Assembly (NCBI RefSeq): GCF_021191635.1
Contig: NZ_JAIWPR010000010.1
Span: forward strand, 1 to 64,000
DNA length: 64,000 nt
Reading direction: 5' to 3'
Origin: Alterluteimonas quercicellularis
Lineage (GTDB): Bacteria > Pseudomonadota > Gammaproteobacteria > Xanthomonadales > Xanthomonadaceae
Positions 34,970-48,224 of the stretch are shown piece by piece. Position 1 is the stretch's first letter; each line of letters opens with the position of its first letter. The position numbers and the translations under genes are program-made. A model generated the notes under the pieces. That model ran no database searches. It was not told where the DNA came from and saw nothing but the letters and a program-made list of their open reading frames with translations.

Positions 34970-37900
34970 TCAGGGCGTCACGGTCAGCACGATCGGCGCG
35001 CCCGCCTTGGGCGTGACCGGATCGTTGCTCTCCACGCAGTAATGGCCCACGTGGCGGCCCACGGCGAGGCCCGCGGTGGACAGCGTCGCGCGCACCGACT
35101 GGGTCGCGCCCGGCTGCAGGTTGGCCGCCTGCGGCGTGGTCGCGCCGATCCACGGCGCCCCGCAGGTCACCGAGCCCTGCACCCGCAGCGACAGGCCGGG
35201 GAAGCTGGTGACCGGCGACCAGCTCCCGCTGCCGTCGCTGGCGACGACCAGGACGGCGAAGCTGCCGTCGCCTTCCGGCGACGCGTACCAGGCCCAGCTG
35301 CTCGCGTAGGGCGCGTGCACGTAGACGACGAGCCAGTAGCGGCCCGGCGGCAGCACGACGTTCTGGCCGGCGGCCGCCAGGTCGAGACCGATGTTCGCCC
35401 CGGACAGCGTCACCGCCGGCGAGTTCACCGCGGCCAGGTAGCGCCACACCGAAGTCTGCGGCGCGGTGGCGGGGTTGCCCGCCGGCACGCCGCCCGCATC
35501 CGGGTAGATCGCCCAGCCCAGCGCGCTGGCCGTGCTGGCGATCACCGCGCCGCCCACGCCGAAGCCCTCGGTGAAGATCGACTCGATGCGGGTCTCGCCG
35601 TGCAGCACGAAGTCCTCGGCCGCGAACTGCGCCACCGGGCTGCCCGCGTCGGTGCGCCGCACGCTGCGGTAGCCCGTGGTGAGCGCGCCGCGATCGCGAT
35701 CGACCGGGGTCACCGCACCGGTCCCGGTGTTGGCGATGCCGTAGCTCAGCGTCGAGCCGCCGGCGTTGGCGACGAAGCCGGCCGCGGTGCCGCTGCGGCC
35801 CTGCTTCAGGGTCGCGGTCACCACCTCGGGCAGCGACACCACCGGCGCCGGCACCGCCACCGCCACGGGCAGGCGCAGCGTCGGCCGCGGCTGTCCGCCG
35901 ATGGTCGCGTCCACCGGCTCCAGCACCACCTCGCCGAAGTTCCAGCTGCCGTCGGCGGGCAGGTTCTGGCTGTTGACCAGCACGCGGATGCGCGCGGTGG
36001 CGCCGGCGGCGATGCGCACGTTGGCCGGCGTCACGCCGCCGGTCACCCCGGTCAGCCGGACGCGGTAGCTCTGCGCCTGCGCGTGCGGGTTGCGGAAGGT
36101 GCGGTAGAAGCTGCAGTTGCGGAAGCACTGGCCGTTGGCCAGCGACGGCTGGTTCAGCGCGGAGACGTCGCCGCCCTGGGCCGGATCGGCCGCACGGTAG
36201 TTGTCGCCCGTCTCGTGCAGCACCAGGCCGGCGTTGATCGCAGCGTCGATCTGGACGCGGCCGGCGCCCTTGCCGAACGGCGTGGCCGGGGTCACCTGGT
36301 CCTCCAGCCAGACCTGGGGCTCGGCGGTCATCATCAGCGCCGACTTGATCTCGGGCACCGACCAGTCCGGCCGTGCCTGGCGGATCAGGCCCGCCGCGCC
36401 GGCATGGTGCGGCGAGGCCATGGAGGTGCCGCTGATCAGGCCGATCGCCTCCTCCGCCCCGGTGATCTCGGTGCCGGCCACGGCCGCCAGGATGTTCACG
36501 CCGGGCGCAGTGATGTCGGGCTTGACCAGGTCGAAGCTGCCGGCCGGGCCGCGCGAGCTGAAGGAGGCCAGCGCGTCGGGAGTATTGGGCAGCGGCAGCG
36601 GCGGGAAGGCGATCGCCGCGGTGGCGTCGGCATGCGCGCGGGCGAAGTCGCGCAGCGCGATGCCGTCGTCCTGGCTGACGCCGAACGCGCGCACGCTGGT
36701 GCCGGGCACCGACGGCACGATGCCGCCCTCGGCGTTGTTGGCGACCACCACCGCGATCGCGCCCGCCGCCGCGGCGTAGTTGACTTTGTCGCTGAAGGCG
36801 CAGGTGCCGCGACGGACCACCGCGATCGCGCCGGCGAAGGTGCCGGCCGGCAGCGCGGCGCAGGCGTCGTTGGCGGTGTCGAAGCCGGAGCTGACCTTGA
36901 GCGGGGTGGTGCCCGGGATCGGCGACTCGTGGGGCACGCCGTTGGTGCCCTCGTTGAGCAGCACCGGCGACAGCGGCTCCGGCACGGGCGCCGGGCCGGT
37001 GACCTCCAGGGTCACCGCGAACGCGCCGCGGCCGTGCTGCGCGGCGGCCGTCGAGGCGACCCACGGCTGGTGGTGGCCCATGGTGTTCGGGCCCGGGCCG
37101 CTGTTGCCGGCCGAGGCGGCCACGTAGATGCCGGCGTCGCTGGCGCCGAGGAAGGCCAGCGAGACCGCGTCGCTCCACGGGCTCGCGCCGCCGCCGATCG
37201 AGTAGTTGATGACGTCGACCACGCCGTCGGCGACCGCCTGGTTGATCGCGGCCACCGCCGAGACGTTGGGGCACGACCCCTGCCCGGTGGAGATGTTGGT
37301 GTAGCAGATGTCGAAGGCGACGACGTTGGCGCGCGGCGCCACGCCGGAGATGCGCAGCGGGTTGCCGCGGAACACCACGTCGCGGCGGTTGCCCGCCGAC
37401 GTGGAGGCGACGTGGCTGCCGTGGTTGTTGGTATCGCCGAAGCCGGGCTCCTCGCGGATGCCGGCCACGCCGCAGGTGTTGCCCGGCGCCTCGCAGACGA
37501 AGTCGTAGCCGCCGATCAGCTTGGCGTTGCAGCGTCCGGCGTCGACCCCGCCCGGGGCGCAGGTGCCCAGGTAGTTGCCGTCGCCGAGCGGGTTGACGTG
37601 CGCATAGCCGTCGACCGGGTCGACCGCGGCGAAGGACGGGCTGCCGAAGTTGATGCCGGTATCCAGCACGCCGACCACCACGCCCTCGCCCTGGTAGGCG
37701 GCGGTGGCGCCGGGGTAGGTGCCGGTCCAGACCGGCTCGGCGCCGATGTGGCGCGGGCCGGTGTCGGTGTCCAGCGCGTACTCGCGGTACTCCTCGACGA
37801 ACAGCACCTCGGGCAGCGCGCGCACGGCGGCGGCCTCGGCCGTGTCCAGCTCGACCACGATGCCGTTCACGGCGTGCTGCATCCGCCGCTTGACCTGCAG

Positions 37901-38365
37901 CGGGCGCTGCAGCGTGCGGGCGATGTCGCCCTCCAGCGTCTGCTGGCGGTTCTGCAGGTGGCCCAAGTAGGCGCGTGCGGCCGTGCCGCGCGCATCCAGG
38001 CGCAGCTTGCCGCGCGCGTCGAGCCGGCGCTGCGGTGCGGGCAGGCCCGCGGTCTCGCCTCGGTAGGCGCCGAGCGCGGCTTCGCGCAGCACAACGATGT
38101 GCGACTGCTGCGGGCCCGCGGCGACGCCGGACGCGGCGGCCCGGGCGGCCGCGGCGGCGGGCGTCGCAGCCCCGGCCGCGGACGCGGACGCGGCGGACGC
38201 GCTGGACGCCGCGACCGCGACGGATGCAGCGGTCCCGGCAGTGGCCGTGGAGACGGAGGTCCGCGGCGTCGCGGAGCCGAAGTAGTAGGTGGCGCTGGCC
38301 GTGGCGGCCAGGGCGAGGCCCAATGACGCGAGGCCCACGCCGAACCGTCGTGCGCGTGAAGACAT
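34970..38365 (-). CDS. secreted S8 (subtilisin-like) serine protease with PA insert
   Basis: The 1131-residue precursor has a signal peptide (about 1-25), an Ala/Ser/Thr-rich linker (about 37-85), an I9-type propeptide (HIVVLREAAL, about 89-195) and a subtilase domain. The catalytic triad is Asp235 (VGVLDTGIN), His315 (NNHGSHVA) and Ser648 (SGTSMASPHHAG). A protease-associated (PA) domain is inserted at about 495-590 (RRGTCAFSDKVNYAAAAGA). The C-terminal ~400 residues are beta-rich, possibly fibronectin-like, and may mediate secretion or substrate binding. The ATG at 38365 has an AGGGGAA site; longer in-frame readings upstream overlap the PAP2 gene and are spurious. Lytic Xanthomonadales secrete many such proteases. 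Confidence 0.92.
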   Translation of the reverse strand: MSSRARRFGVGLASLGLALAATASATYYFGSATPRTSVSTATAGTAASVAVAASSASAASASAAGAATPAAAAARAAASGVAAGPQQSHIVVLREAALGAYRGETAGLPAPQRRLDARGKLRLDARGTAARAYLGHLQNRQQTLEGDIARTLQRPLQVKRRMQHAVNGIVVELDTAEAAAVRALPEVLFVEEYREYALDTDTGPRHIGAEPVWTGTYPGATAAYQGEGVVVGVLDTGINFGSPSFAAVDPVDGYAHVNPLGDGNYLGTCAPGGVDAGRCNAKLIGGYDFVCEAPGNTCGVAGIREEPGFGDTNNHGSHVASTSAGNRRDVVFRGNPLRISGVAPRANVVAFDICYTNISTGQGSCPNVSAVAAINQAVADGVVDVINYSIGGGASPWSDAVSLAFLGASDAGIYVAASAGNSGPGPNTMGHHQPWVASTAAAQHGRGAFAVTLEVTGPAPVPEPLSPVLLNEGTNGVPHESPIPGTTPLKVSSGFDTANDACAALPAGTFAGAIAVVRRGTCAFSDKVNYAAAAGAIAVVVANNAEGGIVPSVPGTSVRAFGVSQDDGIALRDFARAHADATAAIAFPPLPLPNTPDALASFSSRGPAGSFDLVKPDITAPGVNILAAVAGTEITGAEEAIGLISGTSMASPHHAGAAGLIRQARPDWSVPEIKSALMMTAEPQVWLEDQVTPATPFGKGAGRVQIDAAINAGLVLHETGDNYRAADPAQGGDVSALNQPSLANGQCFRNCSFYRTFRNPHAQAQSYRVRLTGVTGGVTPANVRIAAGATARIRVLVNSQNLPADGSWNFGEVVLEPVDATIGGQPRPTLRLPVAVAVPAPVVSLPEVVTATLKQGRSGTAAGFVANAGGSTLSYGIANTGTGAVTPVDRDRGALTTGYRSVRRTDAGSPVAQFAAEDFVLHGETRIESIFTEGFGVGGAVIASTASALGWAIYPDAGGVPAGNPATAPQTSVWRYLAAVNSPAVTLSGANIGLDLAAAGQNVVLPPGRYWLVVYVHAPYASSWAWYASPEGDGSFAVLVVASDGSGSWSPVTSFPGLSLRVQGSVTCGAPWIGATTPQAANLQPGATQSVRATLSTAGLAVGRHVGHYCVESNDPVTPKAGAPIVLTVTP

Positions 38366-38511
38366 ACCGGTGGTTCCCCTGGAATTGACGACATCGACTG
38401 CGGCTGAACGCGCAGGCAGGCCCTGCCCGTCCCCTGTCCGCATCCGGCGGCCGTCCCCCTGTCGTCGCAGTGGCCGGCCGGACACGTTGTGACGCTTATA
38501 CACGTTTCGCG

Positions 38512-39244
38512 TCAGGGAGGCGACAGTTTTCCGTCGTTCATGTTTCCTGTGCTCCGGCGTCGCCAGGGGCGATGGCGCGCGCCCCGGTACACCCACAGGT
38601 AGACCCCCACTACCCACAGGCTGGACGCCATCCAGCCGGCGAGGATGTCGGAGGGGTAATGCACGCCCAGGTACACGCGCGACAGCCCGACCATCGGCAC
38701 GAACACCGCCATCGCCGCCAGCACCGGCCAGCGCCAGCGCGTGGGCCAGGCCAGCAGCACCAGCACCAGCGCCAGCGAGGCCGAGCCCATGGCGTGGCCG
38801 CTGGGGAAGCTGTAGGTCGACTCCGGCGCGATCGATTCCCACAGCGTGGGCCGCTCGCGGGCGAAGCCGCGCTTGGCCAGCACGTTGAGCAGCCCGGAGC
38901 CGCCCAGGGCGACGCCGGCGAAGACGCCCTCGCGGAAGCGCCGCAGCACCAGCAGCGCCAGGACCAGGCCGGCACTGGCCGGCACCACGCCCCAGGCGTA
39001 GCCGATCTTCGAGAAGAACAGGAACACGCGGTCGAAGCCGTCGCGCGCCACCGCCTGCGCGAACAGCAGGACCGGCTCGTCGAAGGGGATGGTCTCCGCC
39101 TCGTGCACCTCGTCGGCCAGTTCCGCGAACACCCACAACGGCCCGAGCAGGCCGAGGAAGAGCAGCGTCAGCGCCCAGGCGTGGCGGCGCAGCAGCGCGA
39201 TGCCGGCGCGCGCGGCATCGCGGAGCAGCCGCACCGGGCCCCGG

Positions 39245-39270
<26 letters not shown>
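38512..39270 (-). CDS. PAP2-family membrane phosphatase
   Basis: The 252-residue integral membrane protein has about six hydrophobic segments and the three phosphatase motifs: KRGFARERP near 135, the PSGH motif in [12 protein letters not shown] near 155, and [12 protein letters not shown] near 202. PAP2 enzymes dephosphorylate undecaprenyl diphosphate, phosphatidylglycerol phosphate or phosphatidate; the sequence does not tell which. The start region overlaps the 3' end of ispG by 26 bp on the same strand, which suggests co-transcription and a possible link between isoprenoid and lipid-carrier metabolism. Confidence 0.9.
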
Positions 39271-40531
<1,261 letters not shown>

Positions 40532-40537
40532 GCGCGC

Positions 40538-40543
40538 ATTCTA
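40538..40543 (-). promoter_or_regulatory. TAGAAT -10 box, probably for leaderless ispG mRNA
   Basis: On the minus strand TAGAAT is followed by GCGCGC and then the ispG ATG, the same 6-nt spacing as before rnd and xseA. The rest of the region up to 40760 shows no gene or other recognisable signal. Confidence 0.5.
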
Positions 40544-40760
40544 CGGCGAACCACCGGTCCGGTCCCGGCCCGGGGCCGCGGCGTTCAGCCAGCCGGCGCC
40601 GGGGTGCGACGCTTCGTCGCTGCCCGCGGGCCGCCGCGCGTGCTGCACTCGCCGCGATGACGCCGACCGTGCACGCCCGCCTCGCCCTCCGGCCCCCGAG
40701 TCGGGACCTGCCCGCCCGGGCCGTGCGCCGCGGCCCGGGCGCGGCAGCGGCCGCACGCCC

Positions 40761-40939
40761 TAGAGCGTGTCATGTACTTTGGAGTGTGTGATCCGCGCGC
40801 CTGGGCCGTCGCCAGGCCAGGCGCGGTCCGCCGGCAAGGCGGGCCGCCTTGCCAAGGGCCGCAACGCCGCATCGCGGCGGACCAGGCGCGCGCAGACGTT
40901 TGCTTGAGTGCAGCGCTTCGAAGTGCATGACACGCTCTA
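40761..40939. mobile_element. MITE-like element with 26-bp terminal inverted repeats
   Basis: The left end TAGAGCGTGTCATGTACTTT and the reverse complement of the right end TAGAGCGTGTCATGCACTTC match at 22 of 26 positions. Nested inverted repeats lie inside (CGCGCGCCTGG/CCAGGCGCGCG and GGTCCGCC/GGCGGACC), so all 179 bp could fold into one long hairpin. No coding region is present. It ends 2 bp before the sensor kinase start, so it may supply or disrupt that gene's promoter. Confidence 0.75.
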
Positions 40940-40941
40940 AG

Positions 40942-42174
40942 ATGCCGCGGATGCAGGCTTCCCTCACGCAGTTCCTGGCGACTCTCTGCTCGCTGCGCTG
41001 GATCGCGGTGATCGGGCAGTCGCTGACCATCCTCGCCGCCACCGGCTGGCTGCACATGCCCCTGCCCCCGCTTCCGCTGTGGGGCGCGGTGGCGCTGCTG
41101 GCGCTGTTCAATCTCTACGCGCTCGGGCGCGTGCGCCGTGCCGGCGAGGCCACCGCGCCCGAGGCCTTCGCCCACATGCTGGTCGACATCGCCATCCTCG
41201 GCTGGCTGGTCGGCTGGACCGGCGGCATCGGCAACCCCTTCGCCTCGCTGTTCCTGCTGCCGATCGCCCTGGCCGCGCAGAGCCTGCCGCTGCGCTGGAC
41301 CCTGGCGGTGACCGGCGCCAGCCTACTCGCCTACGCGCTGGCCGGTGCGCTGGGCCGGCCGCTGCCGGCCACCCACACCGACGCGTTCGACCTGCACCTG
41401 CTCGGCATGATCGCGAACTTCCTGGTCTCGGTCGGCGTGGCCGCCTACTTCCTGACCCGGCTGGCGCAGGCGCGCGACCGCCGCGAGCGCGAGCTGGCGA
41501 CGATGCGCGAGCGCTTCACCCGCGACGAGGGCATCCTCGCCCTGGCCACCCACGCCGCCTCGGTGGCGCACGAGTTGAACACGCCGCTGGCCACGCTGAC
41601 CCTGCTGATCGACGACCTGGCCGACAGCGGCCTGCCGCCGGCGCTGCGCGACGACGTCGAGGCCATGCGCGGCCTCGTGGGCACCTGCCGCGACCGCGTG
41701 CGCGAGCTGGCCCATCCCGCCGACCTGGCCCGGCCCGCCGGCATCCGCCTCGACCAGGTGCTCTCGCACTGGCAGCTGGTGCGCCCGGCCATCGAGCTGC
41801 AGCGCAGCGGGCGCACCCCGCCCGGCCTGGCGGTGCAGCGCCCGGTCGGCCACCTGCTGCTGGTGCTGCTCAACAACGCCGCCGACGCCAGCGAGCACGC
41901 CGGCCACAAGCGCGTGGACCTGTCGCTGCGCCTGGACGGCGAGGCGCTGGTCGGCGAGATCCGCGACTACGGCGGCGGCTTCGACGCGCAGCGCGCCTTC
42001 CTGCCGGTGCTGTTCCGCAGCACCAAGCCCGACGGCCTGGGCGTCGGCCTGGCGCTGTCGCACGCCACCATCGAGCGCCTGGGCGGCGAGCTGACCGTGG
42101 CGCCCGCGGCGGGTACCGGCACCGCGGTGCGCTTCCGCGTGCCGCTGACGGAGACCGCGGAGGACGCGCCGTGA
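40942..42174 (+). CDS. regB: RegB/PrrB-type redox-sensing histidine kinase
   Basis: The 410-residue sensor has about six N-terminal membrane segments and then a kinase core. Between two segments lies GGIGNPFASLFLLPI, the NPF quinone-binding signature of RegB. The H-box ASVAHELNTPLATL carries the phosphorylated His, and GTCRDRVREL in the dimerisation helix contains a Cys (residue 249) where RegB has its redox-active cysteine. N and G boxes are NNAADASEHAG and GVGLALSH. RegB homologues adjust respiration to redox state. The start is uncertain (40942 or 40951) because a MITE-like element ends just before it. It overlaps regA (GTGA). A relaxed H-box distinguishes it from generic kinases. Confidence 0.85.
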   Translation: MPRMQASLTQFLATLCSLRWIAVIGQSLTILAATGWLHMPLPPLPLWGAVALLALFNLYALGRVRRAGEATAPEAFAHMLVDIAILGWLVGWTGGIGNPFASLFLLPIALAAQSLPLRWTLAVTGASLLAYALAGALGRPLPATHTDAFDLHLLGMIANFLVSVGVAAYFLTRLAQARDRRERELATMRERFTRDEGILALATHAASVAHELNTPLATLTLLIDDLADSGLPPALRDDVEAMRGLVGTCRDRVRELAHPADLARPAGIRLDQVLSHWQLVRPAIELQRSGRTPPGLAVQRPVGHLLLVLLNNAADASEHAGHKRVDLSLRLDGEALVGEIRDYGGGFDAQRAFLPVLFRSTKPDGLGVGLALSHATIERLGGELTVAPAAGTGTAVRFRVPLTETAEDAP

Positions 42175-42713
42175 TCGGGCTGCTGGTCGACGACGACGCG
42201 CTGTACCTCGCCACCCTGCGCCGCTCGCTGCAGCGGCGGGGCATCGGCTGCGACATCGCCGACACCCCGGCCGCCGCGCTGGCGGCCGCCCGCGCGCGCC
42301 CGCCGGACTTCGCCCTGGTCGATCTCAAGCTCGGCGACGACTCCGGGCTGGCCCTGATCGCCCCGCTGCGTGCGATCCGCGCCGACATGCGCATCCTGCT
42401 GGTCACCGGCTACGCCAGTGTCGCCACCGCGGTGGAGGCGATCAAGCGCGGCGCCGACGACTACCTGCCCAAGCCCGCCAGCGTCGACGCGATCCTGCGT
42501 GCGCTGCGCGCCGAGGCCGTGCCGCCGCCCGCGCCCGAGGTCGCCGACACCATGATCCCGCTGCACCGGTTGGAGTGGGAGCACATCCAGCAGGCGCTGG
42601 GCGAGACCCAGGGCAACATCTCCGCCGCCGCGCGGCTGCTGGGCATGCACCGCCGCACGCTGCAGCGCAAGCTGGGCAAGCGCCCCGGCGCCGAGCGGCG
42701 CACCGTCGACTAG
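42171..42713 (+). CDS. regA: RegA/PrrA-type response regulator
   Basis: The 180-residue protein has a receiver domain (VDDDALY at the start, phospho-acceptor Asp in ALVDLKLGDDSG near 47, KP near 102). A short linker leads to a Fis-type helix-turn-helix, AARLLGMHRRTLQRKL, which is nearly invariant in RegA, PrrA and ActR. It starts with GTG overlapping the kinase stop, so the two are translated together. RegA homologues control respiratory, nitrogen or carbon pathways; targets here are unknown. Confidence 0.9.
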   Translation: MIGLLVDDDALYLATLRRSLQRRGIGCDIADTPAAALAAARARPPDFALVDLKLGDDSGLALIAPLRAIRADMRILLVTGYASVATAVEAIKRGADDYLPKPASVDAILRALRAEAVPPPAPEVADTMIPLHRLEWEHIQQALGETQGNISAAARLLGMHRRTLQRKLGKRPGAERRTVD

Positions 42714-42732
42714 GGCCGCGACACGCCGGTCC

Positions 42733-42749
42733 GCAGGAGCGCGCTCCCA
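42733..42749. repeat. partial copy of the GTAGGAGCGCGC repeat
   Basis: GCAGGAGCGCGCTCCCA in the gap between regA and xseA matches the first two thirds of the REP-like unit found at 45886 and 63384, then diverges. Confidence 0.4.
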
Positions 42750-42806
42750 TGGAAGGCCCGCGCGGCGGCGAGCGCCCGACCGCCGCCCCGTCCGTGCCCG
42801 GCCGGG

Positions 42807-42812
42807 TATCCT
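42807..42812 (+). promoter_or_regulatory. TATCCT -10 box, probably for leaderless xseA mRNA
   Basis: TATCCT is followed by GTCCCG and the xseA ATG at 42819. The 6-nt spacing puts the transcription start on the start codon. Confidence 0.5.
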
Positions 42813-42818
42813 GTCCCG

Positions 42819-44156
42819 ATGGCGCCGCACGACGAGATCCTCACCCCCAGCCAGCTCAACACGCTGGCCCGCAGCCTGCTCGAAGACGCCTTCGCCGTGG
42901 TGCAGGTGGAGGGGGAACTGGGCAACGTCTCGCGGCCGGCCTCCGGGCACCTGTACTTCACCCTCAAGGACGCGCGCGCGCAGGTGCGCTGCGCGATGTT
43001 CCGGCCGAAGAGTCAGTGGCTGCGCTTCCAGCCGCGCGAGGGGCTCAAGGTGGTCGCGCGCGGGCGCGTCACCCTGTACGAGGCGCGCGGCGACTACCAG
43101 GTCGTCGTCGACGGCCTGGAGGAAGCCGGCGAAGGCGCGCTGCGGCGCGCATTCGAGGAACTGAAGGCGCGCCTGCAGGCCGAGGGCCTGTTCGATGCCG
43201 AGCGCAAGCGCCCGCTGCCGGCCTGGGTGCGGCGCCTGGGCGTGGTCACCTCGCCCGGCGGCGCCGCGGTGCGCGACGTGATCAGCGTGCTGGGGCGGCG
43301 CTTCCCGCTGCTGCAGGTCGAGATCCTGCCGGTGGTCGTGCAGGGCGCGACCGCCGCCCCGCAGATCGTCGAGGCGCTGGCGCGCGCCGGCGCCTCCGGG
43401 CGCTACGACGCCCTGCTGCTGACCCGCGGCGGCGGCTCGCTGGAGGACCTGTGGGCCTTCAACGACGAGGCGCTGGTGCGCGCGGTGGCCGCCTCGCCGG
43501 TCCCGATCGTGGCCGCGATCGGGCACGAGACCGACTTCAGCCTCGCCGAGTTCGCCGCCGACCTGCGCGCCCCCACGCCCTCCGCCGCGGCCGAACTGCT
43601 GGCGCCCGACCAGCTCGACCTGCGCGCGCGCCTGCAGGCGCTGCAGCGCCGCCATGCGAGCCAGTTCTTGCATCGCATGCGGCAGGCCGCGCAGCGCGCC
43701 GATCGCGCCGCACTGCGCCTGCACGCGCAGCGTCCCCAGGCGCGGCTGGCCGCGCTCTCGCGCCGCGGCGAGGACGCGCTGCGGCGGCTGCGCGCGGCCT
43801 GGGGCGTGTGCCTGGAACGGCGCCAGGCGCGCCTGCGCCACGCGCAGGCCGAACTGCGCGCGCAACGCCCGCAACGGCGCCTGGCCCAGGCCCACGCCCG
43901 GCTGCGGGCGCTGCAGCCGCGGCTCTCGGCCGGCCTGCCGCGCCGCCTGCGCGACGAGCGCGCGCGGCTGCTGGCGCTGGCGCGCGCGCTCGATGCGGTC
44001 AGCCCGCTGGCGACGGTGGCGCGCGGCTACGCGATCCTGCTGCACGAGGACGGCCGCGTGGTGCGCGGCATCGGCGACGCGGCGCCGGGCGACGCCCTGC
44101 GCGGGCGCCTGGCCGATGGCGAACTGCGCCTGCGCGTCGAGCGCGCGGACGATTGA
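42819..44156 (+). CDS. xseA: exodeoxyribonuclease VII large subunit
   Basis: XseA is the catalytic subunit of exonuclease VII, which degrades single-stranded DNA. The 445-residue protein begins with the OB-fold ([18 protein letters not shown], then [22 protein letters not shown]). The nuclease core follows ([18 protein letters not shown], then [16 protein letters not shown] and [17 protein letters not shown]). A long Arg-rich coiled coil and the terminal ARGYAILL segment complete it. All family landmarks are present. The small subunit xseB is not in the window, as is usual in many genomes. No ribosome site is seen; leaderless translation is likely. Confidence 0.95.
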   Translation: MAPHDEILTPSQLNTLARSLLEDAFAVVQVEGELGNVSRPASGHLYFTLKDARAQVRCAMFRPKSQWLRFQPREGLKVVARGRVTLYEARGDYQVVVDGLEEAGEGALRRAFEELKARLQAEGLFDAERKRPLPAWVRRLGVVTSPGGAAVRDVISVLGRRFPLLQVEILPVVVQGATAAPQIVEALARAGASGRYDALLLTRGGGSLEDLWAFNDEALVRAVAASPVPIVAAIGHETDFSLAEFAADLRAPTPSAAAELLAPDQLDLRARLQALQRRHASQFLHRMRQAAQRADRAALRLHAQRPQARLAALSRRGEDALRRLRAAWGVCLERRQARLRHAQAELRAQRPQRRLAQAHARLRALQPRLSAGLPRRLRDERARLLALARALDAVSPLATVARGYAILLHEDGRVVRGIGDAAPGDALRGRLADGELRLRVERADD

Positions 44157-44225
44157 TCGCAGCGCTCGCCCTGCGCTCACATCGCGTCGGGCACACTGAT
44201 CTCCCCGAGGGAGCATCGCGACCGC

Positions 44226-45872
<1,647 letters not shown>

Positions 45873-45885
45873 TCCTTCACCACCC

Positions 45886-45908
45886 GTAGGAGCGCGCTCG
45901 CGCGCGAC
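45886..45908. repeat. REP-like palindromic unit
   Basis: A full 23-nt copy (GTAGGAGCGCGCTCGCG plus CGCGAC) in the gap between the ThDP enzyme and the aldehyde dehydrogenase. It is identical to the left arm of the doublet at 63384. Confidence 0.75.
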
Positions 45909-45968
45909 CGCCGCACGGTGCGTCGCCGATGCGCGAGCCGCTTCGCCGACGCCCGCCAGGAGCCCCCC

Positions 45969-47447
<1,479 letters not shown>

Positions 47448-47598
47448 GCTGCGGTACCGGCGTCACGACAGCCCACCCCGTGTCGCCACGCGAACGCTCC
47501 TATTGGGCCACGTGCCCGATTCGCCGGGTTCTGCGCGAGATCGACTCGACCAGGCCCGGCACTGATTCACGGAAGATCCGTATTACACCACGCGTCAA

Positions 47599-48159
47599 TC
47601 AGGCGGCCACGATGATGAAAGGGTCCCAGTCGTAATAGCCTCGCAGCAAGCCGTTCTGATCCACCAGCTTGAATTTCCATTGATAGCAGATCTTGACATC
47701 CGCTTCCGGCGCCTTCTTGATCTTGGTCTCGAAGTAGCGGTCTTGGAGAGGCTGCTTGACCGGCGACCCATCCAGATCGTCGACCGAAGGCGAAACATAG
47801 ATGTTGATCGAATCTTCGTTGTATCCCGGAGGATCCGGATTCAGGTACTCCGCAGGATCGGCATATCCGCCCGTGTAGTAGTTCTCGAACTGGACCACGA
47901 TGGGACTCAGGGACTGCCCGTTGTCGAAGGCCGCGAATCTCCAGCGAATGATGTCCTCGCTGTGCAACTTGATCGTCAACTCGGAGGTCCCCTCTCCCGC
48001 ACCCGAAAGCGTGAACCGCGAGTCGGCGACCATGTAGACATAGGTCTCGCCGGAGCCCAGGCCGATCGGGCTTTCGAAACTCGAATCCGGAATCTGGCTA
48101 CTCTTGTCGGTGATGATCTTGGCGGTATCGATTACGGTAAGGATGTTCGCAATGGCCAT
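47599..48159 (-). CDS. AidA/PixA-family inclusion-body protein
   Basis: The 186-residue protein starts MAIANILTVIDTAKII and has the beta-rich pattern of the AidA/PixA family (IRWRFAAFDNGQSLSPIV, the NIYVSPSVDDL segment, CYQWKFKLVDQNG). PixA forms cytoplasmic crystalline inclusions in Xenorhabdus and AidA is quorum-sensing-controlled in Burkholderia; biochemical function is unsettled. It is the last gene of the minus-strand quinone-oxidase operon, 65 bp after lodB, an association I do not know from the literature. An upstream in-frame start at 48228 would overlap lodB and is less likely. Codons are noticeably less GC-biased than in flanking genes. The 151 bp between it and the convergent dehydrogenase hold nothing I can name. 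Confidence 0.78.
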   Translation of the reverse strand: MAIANILTVIDTAKIITDKSSQIPDSSFESPIGLGSGETYVYMVADSRFTLSGAGEGTSELTIKLHSEDIIRWRFAAFDNGQSLSPIVVQFENYYTGGYADPAEYLNPDPPGYNEDSINIYVSPSVDDLDGSPVKQPLQDRYFETKIKKAPEADVKICYQWKFKLVDQNGLLRGYYDWDPFIIVAA

Positions 48160-48224
48160 GATGTTTTCGTCCTGATTGGGTCGACTGTCTCGCGTCCGGC
48201 ACTCTTGCCGAACGATTCCGGCAT

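Noticed and set aside
34970-39136. A longer 1388-residue reading of the S8 protease
   Set aside because: The extra N-terminal part overlaps the PAP2 gene in another frame; the start at 38365 has a ribosome site and a signal peptide.
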